A stretch of 64,000 nt of DNA from Shewanella fidelis ATCC BAA-318. GTDB lineage: Bacteria > Pseudomonadota > Gammaproteobacteria > Enterobacterales > Shewanellaceae. The position numbers were made by a program, and so were the translations under genes. This document shows, one piece after another, positions 35,145-45,129 of the stretch. The DNA is taken from positions 211,473-275,472 of the forward strand of contig NZ_JADX01000010.1 of assembly GCF_000518605.1 (NCBI RefSeq), given 5' to 3'. Every line of letters begins with the position of its first letter. Position 1 is the stretch's first letter. The notes below the pieces were generated by a model. The model made no database searches. It worked only from the letters and a program-made list of their open reading frames with translations, and was not told the origin of the DNA.

Positions 35145-37052
35145 TTAAACTTCCTCAATCGGTTCACTAAAAAAGCTTCCTTGACCAGCACTCACCCCGA
35201 GAATTTGTAATGTTTGCCATTCTTGGAAAACCTCAACGCCTTCGGCGCACACTTGCACTTCTGTTCTAAATAACCCCGCAATCAGGCTTCTAACAAACAG
35301 TTGATTTTCCGCACGCAGATGAATTTGATTAACAATAGATCTATGCAGCTTAATCAATGAAATCGGATAATGGTGGATATACTCAGTACTCACCACTTGC
35401 TGACCTACACGGTCAACACAGATACTCGCCCCCATCTTATTAAGCATATCAAGCGGCTCTTTTAACGCCTGCTGATGATTAACTAAAATATCTTCATTCA
35501 CCTCAAATATGAGCCTTGGTGCTAAATGACGATACTCAAGTAGTGTTGTTTTAAGCCAACGCACAAAAGCGCGGCTCGATAAGGTATCTAAGCTTAAGTT
35601 TATACTAAATTTCAACGAGGTATCTTTATGCTTAGGTAACACATCAAACAACACCATTTCGATAACTTGGCGCTCTATTTGCGGAGTTAAACCACACTTA
35701 ATTGCCATAGGCAAAAACAGCGTTGCCCGCACAAGGTTGCCTTGAGTATCACGTAAACGACAAGTCACCTCTTGATGATGCGCGTTAGAATCACTGTCAA
35801 CGACTGGTTGCGAGAATAAAAACACCCGCTTACTCACCAGTACATTCTCAATAAAGCTGCGCCATCTCACTGAACCTTTAGACAGTTCGCCATCAACAGC
35901 ACCTTTGTCGTACATAAACCAGCTACTACCACCTTGGAATTGCGCTGAACGCAACGCAAGTTCGGCTTCTTCAACCAGTGCATCTTTATCGTCACCAACC
36001 TTAAAGTAAGCGCCACCTAAATGAATAAAATCATCGGGTAAACTCACAAAAGAATTAAGCTGATTTAGACTTAATCGCAACAGCTTGGCTGCTAATTGAT
36101 CTGCCTCGACTTGCGATATTTGCGGTACAACGACAGCGAACTGGTTATATGAGCGGCGAGAAAAGATACTGTTAGCCTTATCAGCTAACACTTGGTTGAC
36201 CACGCCGATAAATTGCAACAGTAATTCATCAACCTCATCCTCAGCCAACTCTTTACCTAGTAGATCTAAATCTTCCATTTCAAATAGATACAACACTCCG
36301 GGTGTCATCATCCCTGACGTCCCACTAAGCGCATCTAAGCGATTCTTTAAAAATAGACTGTTACCAATACCTGTCTCAGAATCAAGGAAAGTATTCGAGC
36401 GAATAAATTGATCAAAGCGCGCCCGCTCTTTATGTGCATCATCCAGTTCGAGTAGCAAATGAGTCAGTGCTCGATTGATTAAACGTGGTTTACCCTGACC
36501 TTTTTCAGCCAAAGCTTTATCGTGCTGACCTGATAAAATTAAGCTGGATCGTTGAGCCAAATGCTCGATGCCATTGAGTTCAGTAGAGAACCAACGAAAG
36601 CCAAACCGCACAAATAAAAACACCGCGATACAACCAATAATGATCAGCAAAATACCGTACCAGCCTATGTCTGTCTTGGCGAATGGTTGTGGCATGGTAA
36701 GTTGCATCGTTAGACTATTATCAGCTAACTGACTTTGATAACTCACTCCACCTTTATGTGCAACTTCCGGTTGATACTCAAAAATAAGCTTGTCGCCTTC
36801 ATGCAAACTAAAAGCATGGGCTTGATAGGAATTTAATAGTGGTGGAAGCCACTCTTGAAAGCCCCAACGTTCAGGCCGAGATGACTGTTGTTCGATAAGT
36901 TCTTCAAGCTCAGTCACTTTTTGCTGTTGAAAAGCGTAAGTGAGCTGAATAAAACTGACCATAGCGGTTAAAAAGCAGATAAATGCGACACCTACTAGCG
37001 ACATTAGCCAAAAGCTGGTCAGTTTTTTGGTTAGAATTCGAGTCAGTTTCAT
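35145..37052 (-). CDS. mshH: MshH / CsrD-type degenerate GGDEF-EAL regulator
   Basis: A 635-residue inner-membrane protein with helices at about residues 14-35 and 130-150 around a periplasmic loop, a HAMP-like linker, then a GGDEF-like and an EAL-like domain. Both lack key residues: the GGDEF position reads RRSYNQF, and the EAL motif reads EVTCRL. This matches CsrD, which does not make or break c-di-GMP but targets the small RNAs CsrB and CsrC for RNase E decay. In Vibrio the gene next to the msh locus is called mshH. The neighbourhood suggests a role in control of pilus or surface life, but that is inference. Confidence 0.88.
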   Translation of the reverse strand: MKLTRILTKKLTSFWLMSLVGVAFICFLTAMVSFIQLTYAFQQQKVTELEELIEQQSSRPERWGFQEWLPPLLNSYQAHAFSLHEGDKLIFEYQPEVAHKGGVSYQSQLADNSLTMQLTMPQPFAKTDIGWYGILLIIIGCIAVFLFVRFGFRWFSTELNGIEHLAQRSSLILSGQHDKALAEKGQGKPRLINRALTHLLLELDDAHKERARFDQFIRSNTFLDSETGIGNSLFLKNRLDALSGTSGMMTPGVLYLFEMEDLDLLGKELAEDEVDELLLQFIGVVNQVLADKANSIFSRRSYNQFAVVVPQISQVEADQLAAKLLRLSLNQLNSFVSLPDDFIHLGGAYFKVGDDKDALVEEAELALRSAQFQGGSSWFMYDKGAVDGELSKGSVRWRSFIENVLVSKRVFLFSQPVVDSDSNAHHQEVTCRLRDTQGNLVRATLFLPMAIKCGLTPQIERQVIEMVLFDVLPKHKDTSLKFSINLSLDTLSSRAFVRWLKTTLLEYRHLAPRLIFEVNEDILVNHQQALKEPLDMLNKMGASICVDRVGQQVVSTEYIHHYPISLIKLHRSIVNQIHLRAENQLFVRSLIAGLFRTEVQVCAEGVEVFQEWQTLQILGVSAGQGSFFSEPIEEV

Positions 37053-37167
37053 TCGTCCGCTTCCCGCAGTTTCTTATACTAATTGGTATTAAAATCTAGC
37101 ACTGAAATTACGTAGGTAACCATGTTCAATAAACACTGTTATACGTAATCATAAAACGCTCAGCAAC

Positions 37168-37192
37168 AAAAAAAGGGCCATATGGCCCTTTT
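37168..37192 (-). terminator. Rho-independent terminator after the malic enzyme gene
   Basis: Perfect palindrome GGGCCATATGGCCC followed on the minus strand by seven T residues, about 20 bases after the malic enzyme stop. Separates this gene from mshH. Confidence 0.88.
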
Positions 37193-37208
37193 AATAACCC
37201 ATAAAATC

Positions 37209-38459
37209 TTATGATTCCATGTAGCCTTCAGGTAGCTCATTAATAGTTGCTACGCCAGACTCTATCGCAGCTAGTGCCACAGCCTTTGCTACTCGAGGTA
37301 ATAAACGACTATCCATTGGCTTAGGCAATACATAGTTAGCACCAAACTCTAATGAATCAACATTTGGATAAGCAGCTAGAACTGATTCAGGTACTGTTTC
37401 TTTAGCTAATGCAGCAATAGCATGAACTGCAGCGATCTTCATTTCGTCATTGATCTGAGTTGCACGCACATCTAACGCACCACGGAAGATGAATGGGAAG
37501 CAAAGTACGTTGTTTACTTGGTTCGGGTAATCGCTACGACCTGTACCCATGATAAGATCCTGACGCACATCGTGAGCAAGTTCAGGCTTAATTTCTGGGT
37601 CTGGATTTGAACAAGCGAAAATAACCGGCTTTTCAGCCATCAACGCCACATCTTCTGCAGACAATACATCAGGACCAGAAAGACCTAAAAATACATCAGC
37701 GCCTTTGATTACATCTTGTAAAGTACGCTTATCAGTGTTGTTAGCAAACAAAGCTTTATACTCGTTTATATCGTCACGACGAGTATGGATAACACCCTTT
37801 CTGTCTAACATATAAACGTTTTCACGTTGTGCACCACAGTTAACAATCATCGTCATACAAGCGATAGCTGCAGCGCCGGCGCCCATACAAACAAATACAG
37901 CTTTATCGATTGATTTACCTTGGATTTCCAGTGCGTTAAGCATGCCCGCAGCAGTCACGATTGCCGTACCATGTTGGTCATCATGGAAAACTGGTACATT
38001 ACAGCGCTCAATCAACGCCTTTTCGATTTCAAAACATTCAGGTGCTTTGATGTCTTCTAAGTTAATGCCACCAAAAGTATCAGCAATAGCTTCAACGGTA
38101 TTAATAAACTCTTCAGAAGTTCTATGCTTAACTTCAATATCAGTTGCATCAATGTTTGCAAAGTGTTTGAAAAGTAATGCTTTACCTTCCATTACAGGCT
38201 TTGATGCCAACGGGCCTAAATTACCTAAACCTAGAATTGCTGTACCATTAGAAATAACTGCAACTGTATTGCCTTTACCTGTAAAACGGTAAGCATTATC
38301 AGGATTCGCTGCGATTTCACGGACGGGCTCTGCCACACCTGGGCTGTATGCCAACGCTAGATCCATGCTAGTTTGTGCGGGTTTAGTTAGGCAAACTGCT
38401 GTTTTGCCTGGAACTGGGAATTCGTGATAATCGAGGGCTTGTTGACGAAAATCTGCCAT
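37209..38459 (-). CDS. Malic enzyme, short form (malate dehydrogenase, oxaloacetate-decarboxylating)
   Basis: A 416-residue malic enzyme converting malate to pyruvate and CO2. Visible motifs: YSPGVAEPVREIA near the N-terminus, the metal and substrate region VFHDDQHGTAIV, the nucleotide-binding segment CMGAGAAAIACM, and FACSNPDPEI. It corresponds to the malic part of MaeB only; E. coli MaeB (about 759 residues) carries a further phosphotransacetylase-like domain that is absent here. Cofactor preference cannot be read with certainty. It is a single gene with its own terminator and an upstream gap of about 200 bases for a promoter. Confidence 0.92.
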   Translation of the reverse strand: MADFRQQALDYHEFPVPGKTAVCLTKPAQTSMDLALAYSPGVAEPVREIAANPDNAYRFTGKGNTVAVISNGTAILGLGNLGPLASKPVMEGKALLFKHFANIDATDIEVKHRTSEEFINTVEAIADTFGGINLEDIKAPECFEIEKALIERCNVPVFHDDQHGTAIVTAAGMLNALEIQGKSIDKAVFVCMGAGAAAIACMTMIVNCGAQRENVYMLDRKGVIHTRRDDINEYKALFANNTDKRTLQDVIKGADVFLGLSGPDVLSAEDVALMAEKPVIFACSNPDPEIKPELAHDVRQDLIMGTGRSDYPNQVNNVLCFPFIFRGALDVRATQINDEMKIAAVHAIAALAKETVPESVLAAYPNVDSLEFGANYVLPKPMDSRLLPRVAKAVALAAIESGVATINELPEGYMES

Positions 38460-38665
38460 TTTTCTGATCCTGAGTGCAACTAATTAATATCCAAAGCGTA
38501 TAAGGTCGACAACTAAAAGCTCATTTCATCACTCAATACCGATCCTTTCTGAGGTATTCTCAATTGAGCAAAAAACAGTTAGTTGATAGCCGCTAAGATA
38601 CTTGAATCTCAAGTCATTTCAAACAAGATCTTCTCATTTTTTAACTTTATCGCTATATATTATTT

Positions 38666-39439
38666 CTAAGGTGTATTTTCGATGGTTATCTGGGACAAAT
38701 GCTGCGTATTTAGGCGATATTTACCGTAAGAAAAATACAATTTACCACGTACCAAAACGGTTTTTTGCAGTAGTTCTAGCGTTAAAATGTTACTAAACTT
38801 ACCAATATCTTGCTGAGATATCATCATGACTAAGTTTTCGCCAATATTGAGCTCTAAAACCTGAGATTTTCTTTCATACCCAGTTACAACTCCTCGGATC
38901 TCTTGCCATAAATGGGTATCTTCACGCTTGAGGGAATCAGCAACTAAAGGTTGATAACTTTTGTGGCCCCATAAGCCCAGTCGATTATCACGTGCAAGCT
39001 GTTCGACACTCGCTAAACACTGCCAAAAATAATCGTTTTGATACACTCTGGCCTTAGCAAAACCATTAGCCAACATTAGCTCTTGTAAATGCTGCAGTTC
39101 GGTGGTGTAAACATAGGCTAATGTACGCCCAAATGGATCTAAGCGCTTTTTATCAAAGGCTAATTGCAGTGTTTGCCCTGGTTGAATAACCGAACTTAAA
39201 AACTGCTTTGCCTCATTTGCATATGGCTGCGAAAGGTTGGTAAATTGAAAATCTATTTCAGGAGAATCGATGCCAATCAGTCTAACTGTTCGCCCATCAG
39301 TCAAAGTGATGGTATCACCATCGTTGATATACGCTAAGGTGACAGTTTCATCAAACTGCGTTGGTATGCATTTACTCACTTCTGCAGCTGAAGTTTGCGC
39401 TGCTATCATTAGCAAACAAGCTAACATAATCTGCTTCAT
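38666..39439 (-). CDS. Exported thermonuclease (SNase-like)
   Basis: A 257-residue protein with a signal peptide (MKQIMLACLLMIAAQTSAAE) and a staphylococcal nuclease domain. Catalytic-type residues appear in YINDGDTITLTDGRTVRLIG (Asp, Arg), IDSPEID (Asp, Glu) and DPFGRTLAYVY (Arg). The ATG at 39439 follows GGAGGGG at good spacing. About 100 residues follow the nuclease fold, with no recognised domain. It probably degrades extracellular DNA or RNA for nutrition or biofilm turnover. It lies downstream of rpmE but behind that gene's terminator. Confidence 0.88.
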   Translation of the reverse strand: MKQIMLACLLMIAAQTSAAEVSKCIPTQFDETVTLAYINDGDTITLTDGRTVRLIGIDSPEIDFQFTNLSQPYANEAKQFLSSVIQPGQTLQLAFDKKRLDPFGRTLAYVYTTELQHLQELMLANGFAKARVYQNDYFWQCLASVEQLARDNRLGLWGHKSYQPLVADSLKREDTHLWQEIRGVVTGYERKSQVLELNIGENLVMMISQQDIGKFSNILTLELLQKTVLVRGKLYFSYGKYRLNTQHLSQITIENTP

Positions 39440-39500
39440 ATCCCCTCCGGCGCTCAAAACATCATCATGCTACGGCAAGATTTTGTAAATAGCAGATAGC

Positions 39501-39527
39501 AAAAAGGCGCCAAAAGGCGCCTTTTTT
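39501..39527. terminator. Bidirectional terminator after rpmE
   Basis: GGCGCC-AAAA-GGCGCC flanked by an A run on one side and a T run on the other, so it can work in both directions. On the minus strand it lies about 25 bases after the rpmE stop. Confidence 0.85.
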
Positions 39528-39549
39528 AAATTCATTGCAAAAGTAATAA

Positions 39550-39762
39550 TTACTTCTTGCCAAGTGCACCAAAGCGCTTGTTGAACTTGTCGATACGTCC
39601 GCCAGTATCCATAACTTTTTGGGTACCAGTGTAGAACGGGTGACATGCACCACATACGTCTAGGTGTAAATCTTTACCTACAGTAGAGTTAATCTTGATA
39701 ACGTTACCACAAGTACAAGTTGCAGTGATTTCTGCATATTCAGGGTGAATGCCTGGTTTCAT
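39550..39762 (-). CDS. rpmE: 50S ribosomal protein L31 (zinc form)
   Basis: A 70-residue L31 with the complete zinc-binding cysteine set: Cys16, Cys18, Cys37 and Cys40 (CTCGN and [11 protein letters not shown]). This is the C+ form used when zinc is plentiful; a C- paralogue is not in this window. L31 bridges the two ribosomal subunits. It has its own terminator and an upstream gap of 189 bases (39763-39951) that should contain the promoter. Confidence 0.97.
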   Translation of the reverse strand: MKPGIHPEYAEITATCTCGNVIKINSTVGKDLHLDVCGACHPFYTGTQKVMDTGGRIDKFNKRFGALGKK

Positions 39763-39951
39763 TGGAATTACCTCAGTAAAAGGCCATGTCGCTCTTCCAA
39801 CCCGAAGTCGGACACCACATGCGGTTAAAATAAAATTATTTAGGCGCGGAATAGTACAGCAACTCTATAGCAGTTTCAAGCAACAAAGTGGACGATTAAT
39901 CAATAATCTTTAACCTCTAACGAAATCAATAACAAGCTTAGTCAACAGTCG

Positions 39952-40710
39952 CTACTCCATGGCACTAAATTGCTGTTCAGAGGTGGTTGGATTGCTATAT
40001 TTAGCAAGTGTATCGGCACTTGGACAAACTAACCTTGCATCAGCTTTAAGGCCGTGAATACTCTGCTGATTAAACGCCTGAGGGTTGGTTTCAAAAATTG
40101 CTAACATGGCACCATAAGGGCTGATCCCCCAAGCACTGGCCTCACGATTAGCAACCCGCCACAGACTCTCTTTACCATTAAAAGCAAGCAAACAAGTTTC
40201 GGCTATCGCTGCCGTTGTGTTGACTTGTTTAGCCGCTGAACTCTCTTCACGCCAACCGAGCGCTACCGCAAGCTCATTATCTGCAAGAACGGCATCTGAA
40301 ACCTGGGTACCTTGCTTAGTGGGAATTAAACGATCTGCAGTATAATGCCTGTCCATAGCAGATTCAGGCATATCCTCATCAAACAGGCTAATCACTTTCA
40401 CTTGATACCAGCGATTGACTCGGTACTCTTTGACGACTAATACCGCCTTTTTATCCGTTACTTGATTAATCCCCGAAACTCTAAGCATAAATCCAGTGAT
40501 AGGCTCAGACACTAAACGCTCTTCACCGTCAGCCTGACGAATAGAAAACTGCACCTTATTAAAGCTGTTATGCGAAGACACGATATTTAGCTTTAAGCTT
40601 GGATGCTGACCAAGCTCAAACAGTCTTTTATTAATACTAATGTGTGACACCTGCGCATGTGCGCTAGTGCAGATAAAAAAAACCACTAAAGCTAATATAA
40701 TTCTCTTCAT
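39952..40710 (-). CDS. Exported FimV-like protein with LysM-type domain
   Basis: A 252-residue exported protein. Signal peptide about residues 1-20 (ending TSAHA); the ATG at 40710 is preferred over a TTG one codon earlier. Residues about 20-130 form a beta-rich domain like the N-terminal part of FimV (ISINKRLFELGQHPSLKLNI). Residues about 180-231 look like a FimV LysM segment: ESLWRVANREA, then AMLAIFETNPQAFN and LKADARLVCPS. It lacks the membrane helix and the long acidic region of real FimV. FimV-type LysM domains bind peptidoglycan and aid pilus placement at poles. Specific function unknown; it is divergent from priA. Confidence 0.65.
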   Translation of the reverse strand: MKRIILALVVFFICTSAHAQVSHISINKRLFELGQHPSLKLNIVSSHNSFNKVQFSIRQADGEERLVSEPITGFMLRVSGINQVTDKKAVLVVKEYRVNRWYQVKVISLFDEDMPESAMDRHYTADRLIPTKQGTQVSDAVLADNELAVALGWREESSAAKQVNTTAAIAETCLLAFNGKESLWRVANREASAWGISPYGAMLAIFETNPQAFNQQSIHGLKADARLVCPSADTLAKYSNPTTSEQQFSAME

Positions 40711-41053
40711 CAACTCTATCCTGTTTTGAGCAAACTTTAGAAGTTAGTGAGCCTGTAAAGACATCTGCAATGGCCCGCCAATCACACCAGCGACAATCTA
40801 AACCTCTGCAATAATTAGCAACTCACATGCAACTGATATTATAGCCAAGCTACCGTGTATGTTATTTTACTCTAGATGTCACATCTATTATTCACATGTA
40901 ACTTTTATATTATGTAGGCTGGTTTTTAGCAACTAACAGAAATATTACAGGCCAAATTAAAACAGGGCTAAAGCGAATAAAAGCAAATGTCACTGGCTCT
41001 AGTTTCATTGCCTCGGTACACTTAAGTTAATTTCCTTGCAAAATAGTAAACCT
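40711..41053. other. Divergent intergenic region between the FimV-like gene and priA
   Basis: About 340 AT-rich bases between two divergent genes, expected to hold both promoters. No convincing -35/-10 pair, repeat, RNA gene or riboswitch was recognised. Confidence 0.5.
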
Positions 41054-43249
41054 ATGTCTTTGTTTGTTGAAGTCGCCCTTCCTGTACCCATGCGACAAAA
41101 CTTTAGCTACCAAGTCCCTGAACATATCAGCATTACACCGCAAAAAGGTATGCGTGTTCAGGTGCCCTTTGGTCGCCAACAGTTAATAGGTTTAATTACA
41201 GCGGTAACAGATACCTGTTCGCTAACACCTAAACAGATCAAACCTATAGTGGCCATTTTAGACACTGAACCACTATTGCCTGAAACGCTTTATAAACTCA
41301 CCGCTTGGGCGGCTAGGTATTATTTTTGTAGCTTAGGACAGATGCTGTCACAAGCCATTCCTGTTGCGCTGCGCAAAGGCGCTGAAGTCAAAGCGTCTAA
41401 TATCAGTTTCTGGACCCTAACTCAGGCAGGCAAAGAAGCCGATATCAATCAATTAAATCGCGCACCTGCACAAAGAAAGCTATTACATAGTCTACGTGAG
41501 CGCGATTTAGAGCTTAGCGAAATCACCAGTTTAGACTTAAGCAAAGCTGCGGTTAAAGCCCTAGATGACAAAGGCTGGATTGAGAAAAAAACACGCATAC
41601 TTGAGAGTGATTTAAGCTGGCGCAATGCGCTTGAAATGACTGAGGAGCCACATAGGCTAAACCCCGAGCAAGCTATTGCTGTGGCAACATTAACGCAGCA
41701 GTCTGGTTACCATTGCACCTTACTAGAAGGGATCACCGGCTCAGGTAAGACAGAAGTCTATCTGGCGATGCTTGAAACCATACTCAGAAAAGGTAAACAA
41801 GCCTTGATTCTGGTGCCGGAAATCGGCCTAACACCGCAAACGATTAACCGCTTTAGACGCAGATTCAACGTTAAAGTCGCAGTGATCCATTCAGGCCTTA
41901 CCGACAATCAAAGATTGGATGCGTGGCGCCAAGCCAAATCAGGCGAAGCGGCAATTATTATCGGCACGCGGTCTGCACTGTTCACGCCAATGCTTTATCC
42001 TGGCGTGATCATTTTAGATGAAGAACACGACGCCAGCTTTAAACAGCAAGAGGGCGTAGGTTATCACGCCCGTGATTTAGCCGTGATGCGCGGCCATTTG
42101 GAACAAATTCCGGTGCTATTAGGCACTGCGACACCGTCACTAGAAACATTACAAAATGCCTTAAATGGACGCTACCAACATCTGCATTTAGGTAAACGTG
42201 CTGGTGCCGCTGAAAAGGTCCGCCAAGGTATTATCGATATTCGCAATCAGCCACTGCGCTCAGGAGTATCCCACGCGTTATTAAATGAGATGCGTATTCA
42301 CCTCGATGCTGGTAATCAGGTGATCTTATTTTTAAACCGCCGTGGTTTTGCCCCAGCGCTAATTTGCCATGAGTGTGGCCACCTGCATGAGTGTGATCGC
42401 TGCGATGCCTTTTTTACAGTGCACCAAGCACTGGGTGAAATTCGCTGCCACCACTGCAGTAATCAATATGCAATCCCAAGGCAGTGTCACAGCTGTGGCA
42501 GTACCATGCTTGCAGGCCAAGGCGTGGGCACAGAGCAACTGGCCTCATTTTTAGAAAAAGAGTTTCCAAACCACCCTGTGGTGCGTATCGACCGTGACAC
42601 CACTCGTAATAAAGGCTCACTAGAAAGCCACCTTAATGCAATTCATAAAGGTGAATATAAAATTCTGGTCGGCACGCAGATGTTAGCCAAAGGCCATCAT
42701 TTTCCAGATGTCACTTTAGTAGGACTGCTCGATGTAGATGGCGCTCTGTTTAGTGCCGACTTTAGAGCGCCTGAACGCTTTGGCCAGCTCTATACACAGG
42801 TTTCAGGTCGAGCCGGTCGCGCAACAAAACCCGGTACGGTATTACTGCAAACCCACCAAAGTGACAATGCCATGCTGCGCGAACTGATGCATAAAGGCTA
42901 TGGTGAGTTCGCTCGCAATCAGTTATTTGAGCGCACTCAAGCTCTTTTACCACCTGCGTGGCACATGGTGCTCATTCGCGCGGAGGCCCATCAAGCAATC
43001 GATGCTGACAACTTATTGAGTCAAATAGGTGCATTACTACCGCAAGATGATGAGTGCGAAGTGATCGGGCCTATGCCTGCACCGCTAGATAGAAAGGCTG
43101 GAAAGTATCGGCGTCAGCTGCTATTTCAAACCAAAAACCGTAATCGACTTCAGGCAGAATTTGAGCGCGCATTGCCACAAATAGAGCAACTACCACTGGC
43201 TAAAAAATGTCGTTGGAGTATCGATAGAGATCCACAAGATCTGCTCTAA
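41054..43249 (+). CDS. priA: Primosomal replication helicase PriA
   Basis: A 731-residue superfamily 2 DNA helicase that restarts stalled forks. Visible: the N-terminal 3'-end binding domain (VEVALPVPMRQNFSYQVP), Walker A GITGSGKTEVYLAM, the DEEH motif in ILDEEHDASFK, a zinc-binding region with eight cysteines (CHECG, CDRC, CHHC, CHSCG), and the C-terminal helicase motif QMLAKGHHFPDVTLV. The open frame begins at a TTG at 41036, but the ATG at 41054 matches the usual N-terminus. No clear ribosome site precedes either. Confidence 0.95.
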   Translation: MSLFVEVALPVPMRQNFSYQVPEHISITPQKGMRVQVPFGRQQLIGLITAVTDTCSLTPKQIKPIVAILDTEPLLPETLYKLTAWAARYYFCSLGQMLSQAIPVALRKGAEVKASNISFWTLTQAGKEADINQLNRAPAQRKLLHSLRERDLELSEITSLDLSKAAVKALDDKGWIEKKTRILESDLSWRNALEMTEEPHRLNPEQAIAVATLTQQSGYHCTLLEGITGSGKTEVYLAMLETILRKGKQALILVPEIGLTPQTINRFRRRFNVKVAVIHSGLTDNQRLDAWRQAKSGEAAIIIGTRSALFTPMLYPGVIILDEEHDASFKQQEGVGYHARDLAVMRGHLEQIPVLLGTATPSLETLQNALNGRYQHLHLGKRAGAAEKVRQGIIDIRNQPLRSGVSHALLNEMRIHLDAGNQVILFLNRRGFAPALICHECGHLHECDRCDAFFTVHQALGEIRCHHCSNQYAIPRQCHSCGSTMLAGQGVGTEQLASFLEKEFPNHPVVRIDRDTTRNKGSLESHLNAIHKGEYKILVGTQMLAKGHHFPDVTLVGLLDVDGALFSADFRAPERFGQLYTQVSGRAGRATKPGTVLLQTHQSDNAMLRELMHKGYGEFARNQLFERTQALLPPAWHMVLIRAEAHQAIDADNLLSQIGALLPQDDECEVIGPMPAPLDRKAGKYRRQLLFQTKNRNRLQAEFERALPQIEQLPLAKKCRWSIDRDPQDLL

Positions 43250-43373
43250 ATCGACTTTATTCGCTTCAATGCAGAAAAAGTTCGCTAGAGGATAGTAATT
43301 CACCGCCACTAGCGGCTAAAATAGTCGGTTACTCCTTATTATTTTTCTTTATGTAAGTGTCGATTAAACGCCA

Positions 43374-45119
43374 ATGAAATCACATACTCAATCTTTACTC
43401 GCTGAATCTTTAAATGCCCTTAAACAACAAGGGATTGTTCCTGCAGACTTTGAAGCTCGTATTCAAGTTGACCGAACGAAAGATAAAAGCCACGGTGATT
43501 TTGCAACTAACTTGGCAATGATGCTAACTAAAGCTGCTGGTAAAAATCCTCGTGAAATTGCACAACTGCTAATTGATAACCTACCAACTTCAGCCCATGT
43601 TGAAAAAGTAGAGATCGCAGGTCCAGGTTTTATCAACTTTTTTATTGATGATAATGCCCTTGCTAACCAATTGATGGCTGCATTAAACAGCGATACTTTG
43701 GGCATCGAGCTACCAGCACCACAAACTGTAGTGGTTGACTACTCATCACCTAACCTAGCGAAAGAGATGCACGTAGGCCACCTACGTTCAACCATTATTG
43801 GTGACAGTGTGGTACGCGCCCTTGAATTTATGGGCCACAAGGTTATTCGTCAAAACCACGTAGGCGACTGGGGTACTCAGTTTGGTATGCTGCTTGCGTA
43901 CATGGAAGAGCTTCAAGCTGCCAATGGCGAGCAAGCAAAAATGGAACTGGCTGATCTAGAGACATTCTACCGCGCTGCAAAAGTCCGTTTTGACGAATCT
44001 GAAGAATTTGCCACTCGTGCCCGTAAGCTGGTTGTTGAACTGCAATCAGGCGATGAGTACTGCAACAAACTATGGCGCGAATTTAATGATATTTCGCTAA
44101 GCCACTGCCATGAACTGTATGAGCGCTTAGGTGTAAGTTTAACTCGCGCAGATGTTCGCGGTGAAAGCGCTTATAACAGCGATCTACCTCAAGTGGTTGC
44201 CGATCTTGATGCACAAGGCCTATTGTCAGAAAGCAATGGGGCGAAAGTTGTTTTCCAAGACGAATTCAAAAACAAAGAAGGCGAGCCTCTACCGGTTATT
44301 ATCCAAAAAGCCGATGGCGGTTACCTATATGCCACCAGCGATTTAGCTGCAATGCGTTACCGCTCGAACGTCCTAAAGGCCGATCGCGCGCTGTACTTCG
44401 TTGATTTACGTCAAGCACTGCACTTCCAGCAAGTATTCAAACTCGCTAAAACTGCGAAGTTTGTTCGCGAAGAAATGAGTTTCGAGCACATGGGCTTTGG
44501 TACCATGAACGGCGAAGATGGTCGTCCATTCAAAACCCGCTCTGGTGGTGTAGTTAAGCTTATTGATCTGCTAAAAGAAGCAGATACTCGTGCACTAGAA
44601 CTTGTTCGTAGCAAAAATCCAGAAATGGATGAAGCTGAACTTGCTGAGATTGCCCGTGTTGTGGGTATTGCGTCAGTTAAATATGCCGACCTTTCTAAGA
44701 ACCGCGCAAGTGATTACATCTTCAGCTTTGAGCAAATGCTTAGCTTTGAAGGTAACACAGCGCCGTACCTACTATACGCTTACACTCGTGTAGCGGGGAT
44801 CTTCAAGCGTGCTCAAGACGTTGATTTAAGCGACGCGAAAATCATCTTAGAGCATGAGAAAGAGAAGGATCTAGGTACTAAGCTTGCTCAGTTTGGCGAA
44901 GTCATGGCGCGTATGATTGATAAAGGTCAGCCGCATGCTCTATGTGGTTACCTATTCGAACTTGCAGGTGCATTCTCAAGCTTCTACGAAGCATGTCCTG
45001 TGCTAGCAGCTGAGTCAGAAGAGCTTAAAAAGAGCCGTTTATTGTTATCACAGCTTACCGCTAAGACAATAAAACAAGGCTTAAATCTTCTTGGTCTAGA
45101 AACTTTAGAACGGATGTAA
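43374..45119 (+). CDS. argS: Arginyl-tRNA synthetase
   Basis: A 581-residue class I aminoacyl-tRNA synthetase with the ArgS-specific N-terminal Add-1 domain, the HIGH motif as HVGH in [19 protein letters not shown], the substrate-binding region [18 protein letters not shown], and a C-terminal DALR anticodon-binding domain ([16 protein letters not shown]) ending [12 protein letters not shown]. It lies 124 bases after priA and ten before ftsN. Confidence 0.97.
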   Translation: MKSHTQSLLAESLNALKQQGIVPADFEARIQVDRTKDKSHGDFATNLAMMLTKAAGKNPREIAQLLIDNLPTSAHVEKVEIAGPGFINFFIDDNALANQLMAALNSDTLGIELPAPQTVVVDYSSPNLAKEMHVGHLRSTIIGDSVVRALEFMGHKVIRQNHVGDWGTQFGMLLAYMEELQAANGEQAKMELADLETFYRAAKVRFDESEEFATRARKLVVELQSGDEYCNKLWREFNDISLSHCHELYERLGVSLTRADVRGESAYNSDLPQVVADLDAQGLLSESNGAKVVFQDEFKNKEGEPLPVIIQKADGGYLYATSDLAAMRYRSNVLKADRALYFVDLRQALHFQQVFKLAKTAKFVREEMSFEHMGFGTMNGEDGRPFKTRSGGVVKLIDLLKEADTRALELVRSKNPEMDEAELAEIARVVGIASVKYADLSKNRASDYIFSFEQMLSFEGNTAPYLLYAYTRVAGIFKRAQDVDLSDAKIILEHEKEKDLGTKLAQFGEVMARMIDKGQPHALCGYLFELAGAFSSFYEACPVLAAESEELKKSRLLLSQLTAKTIKQGLNLLGLETLERM

Positions 45120-45129
45120 GCTTTAGCTC

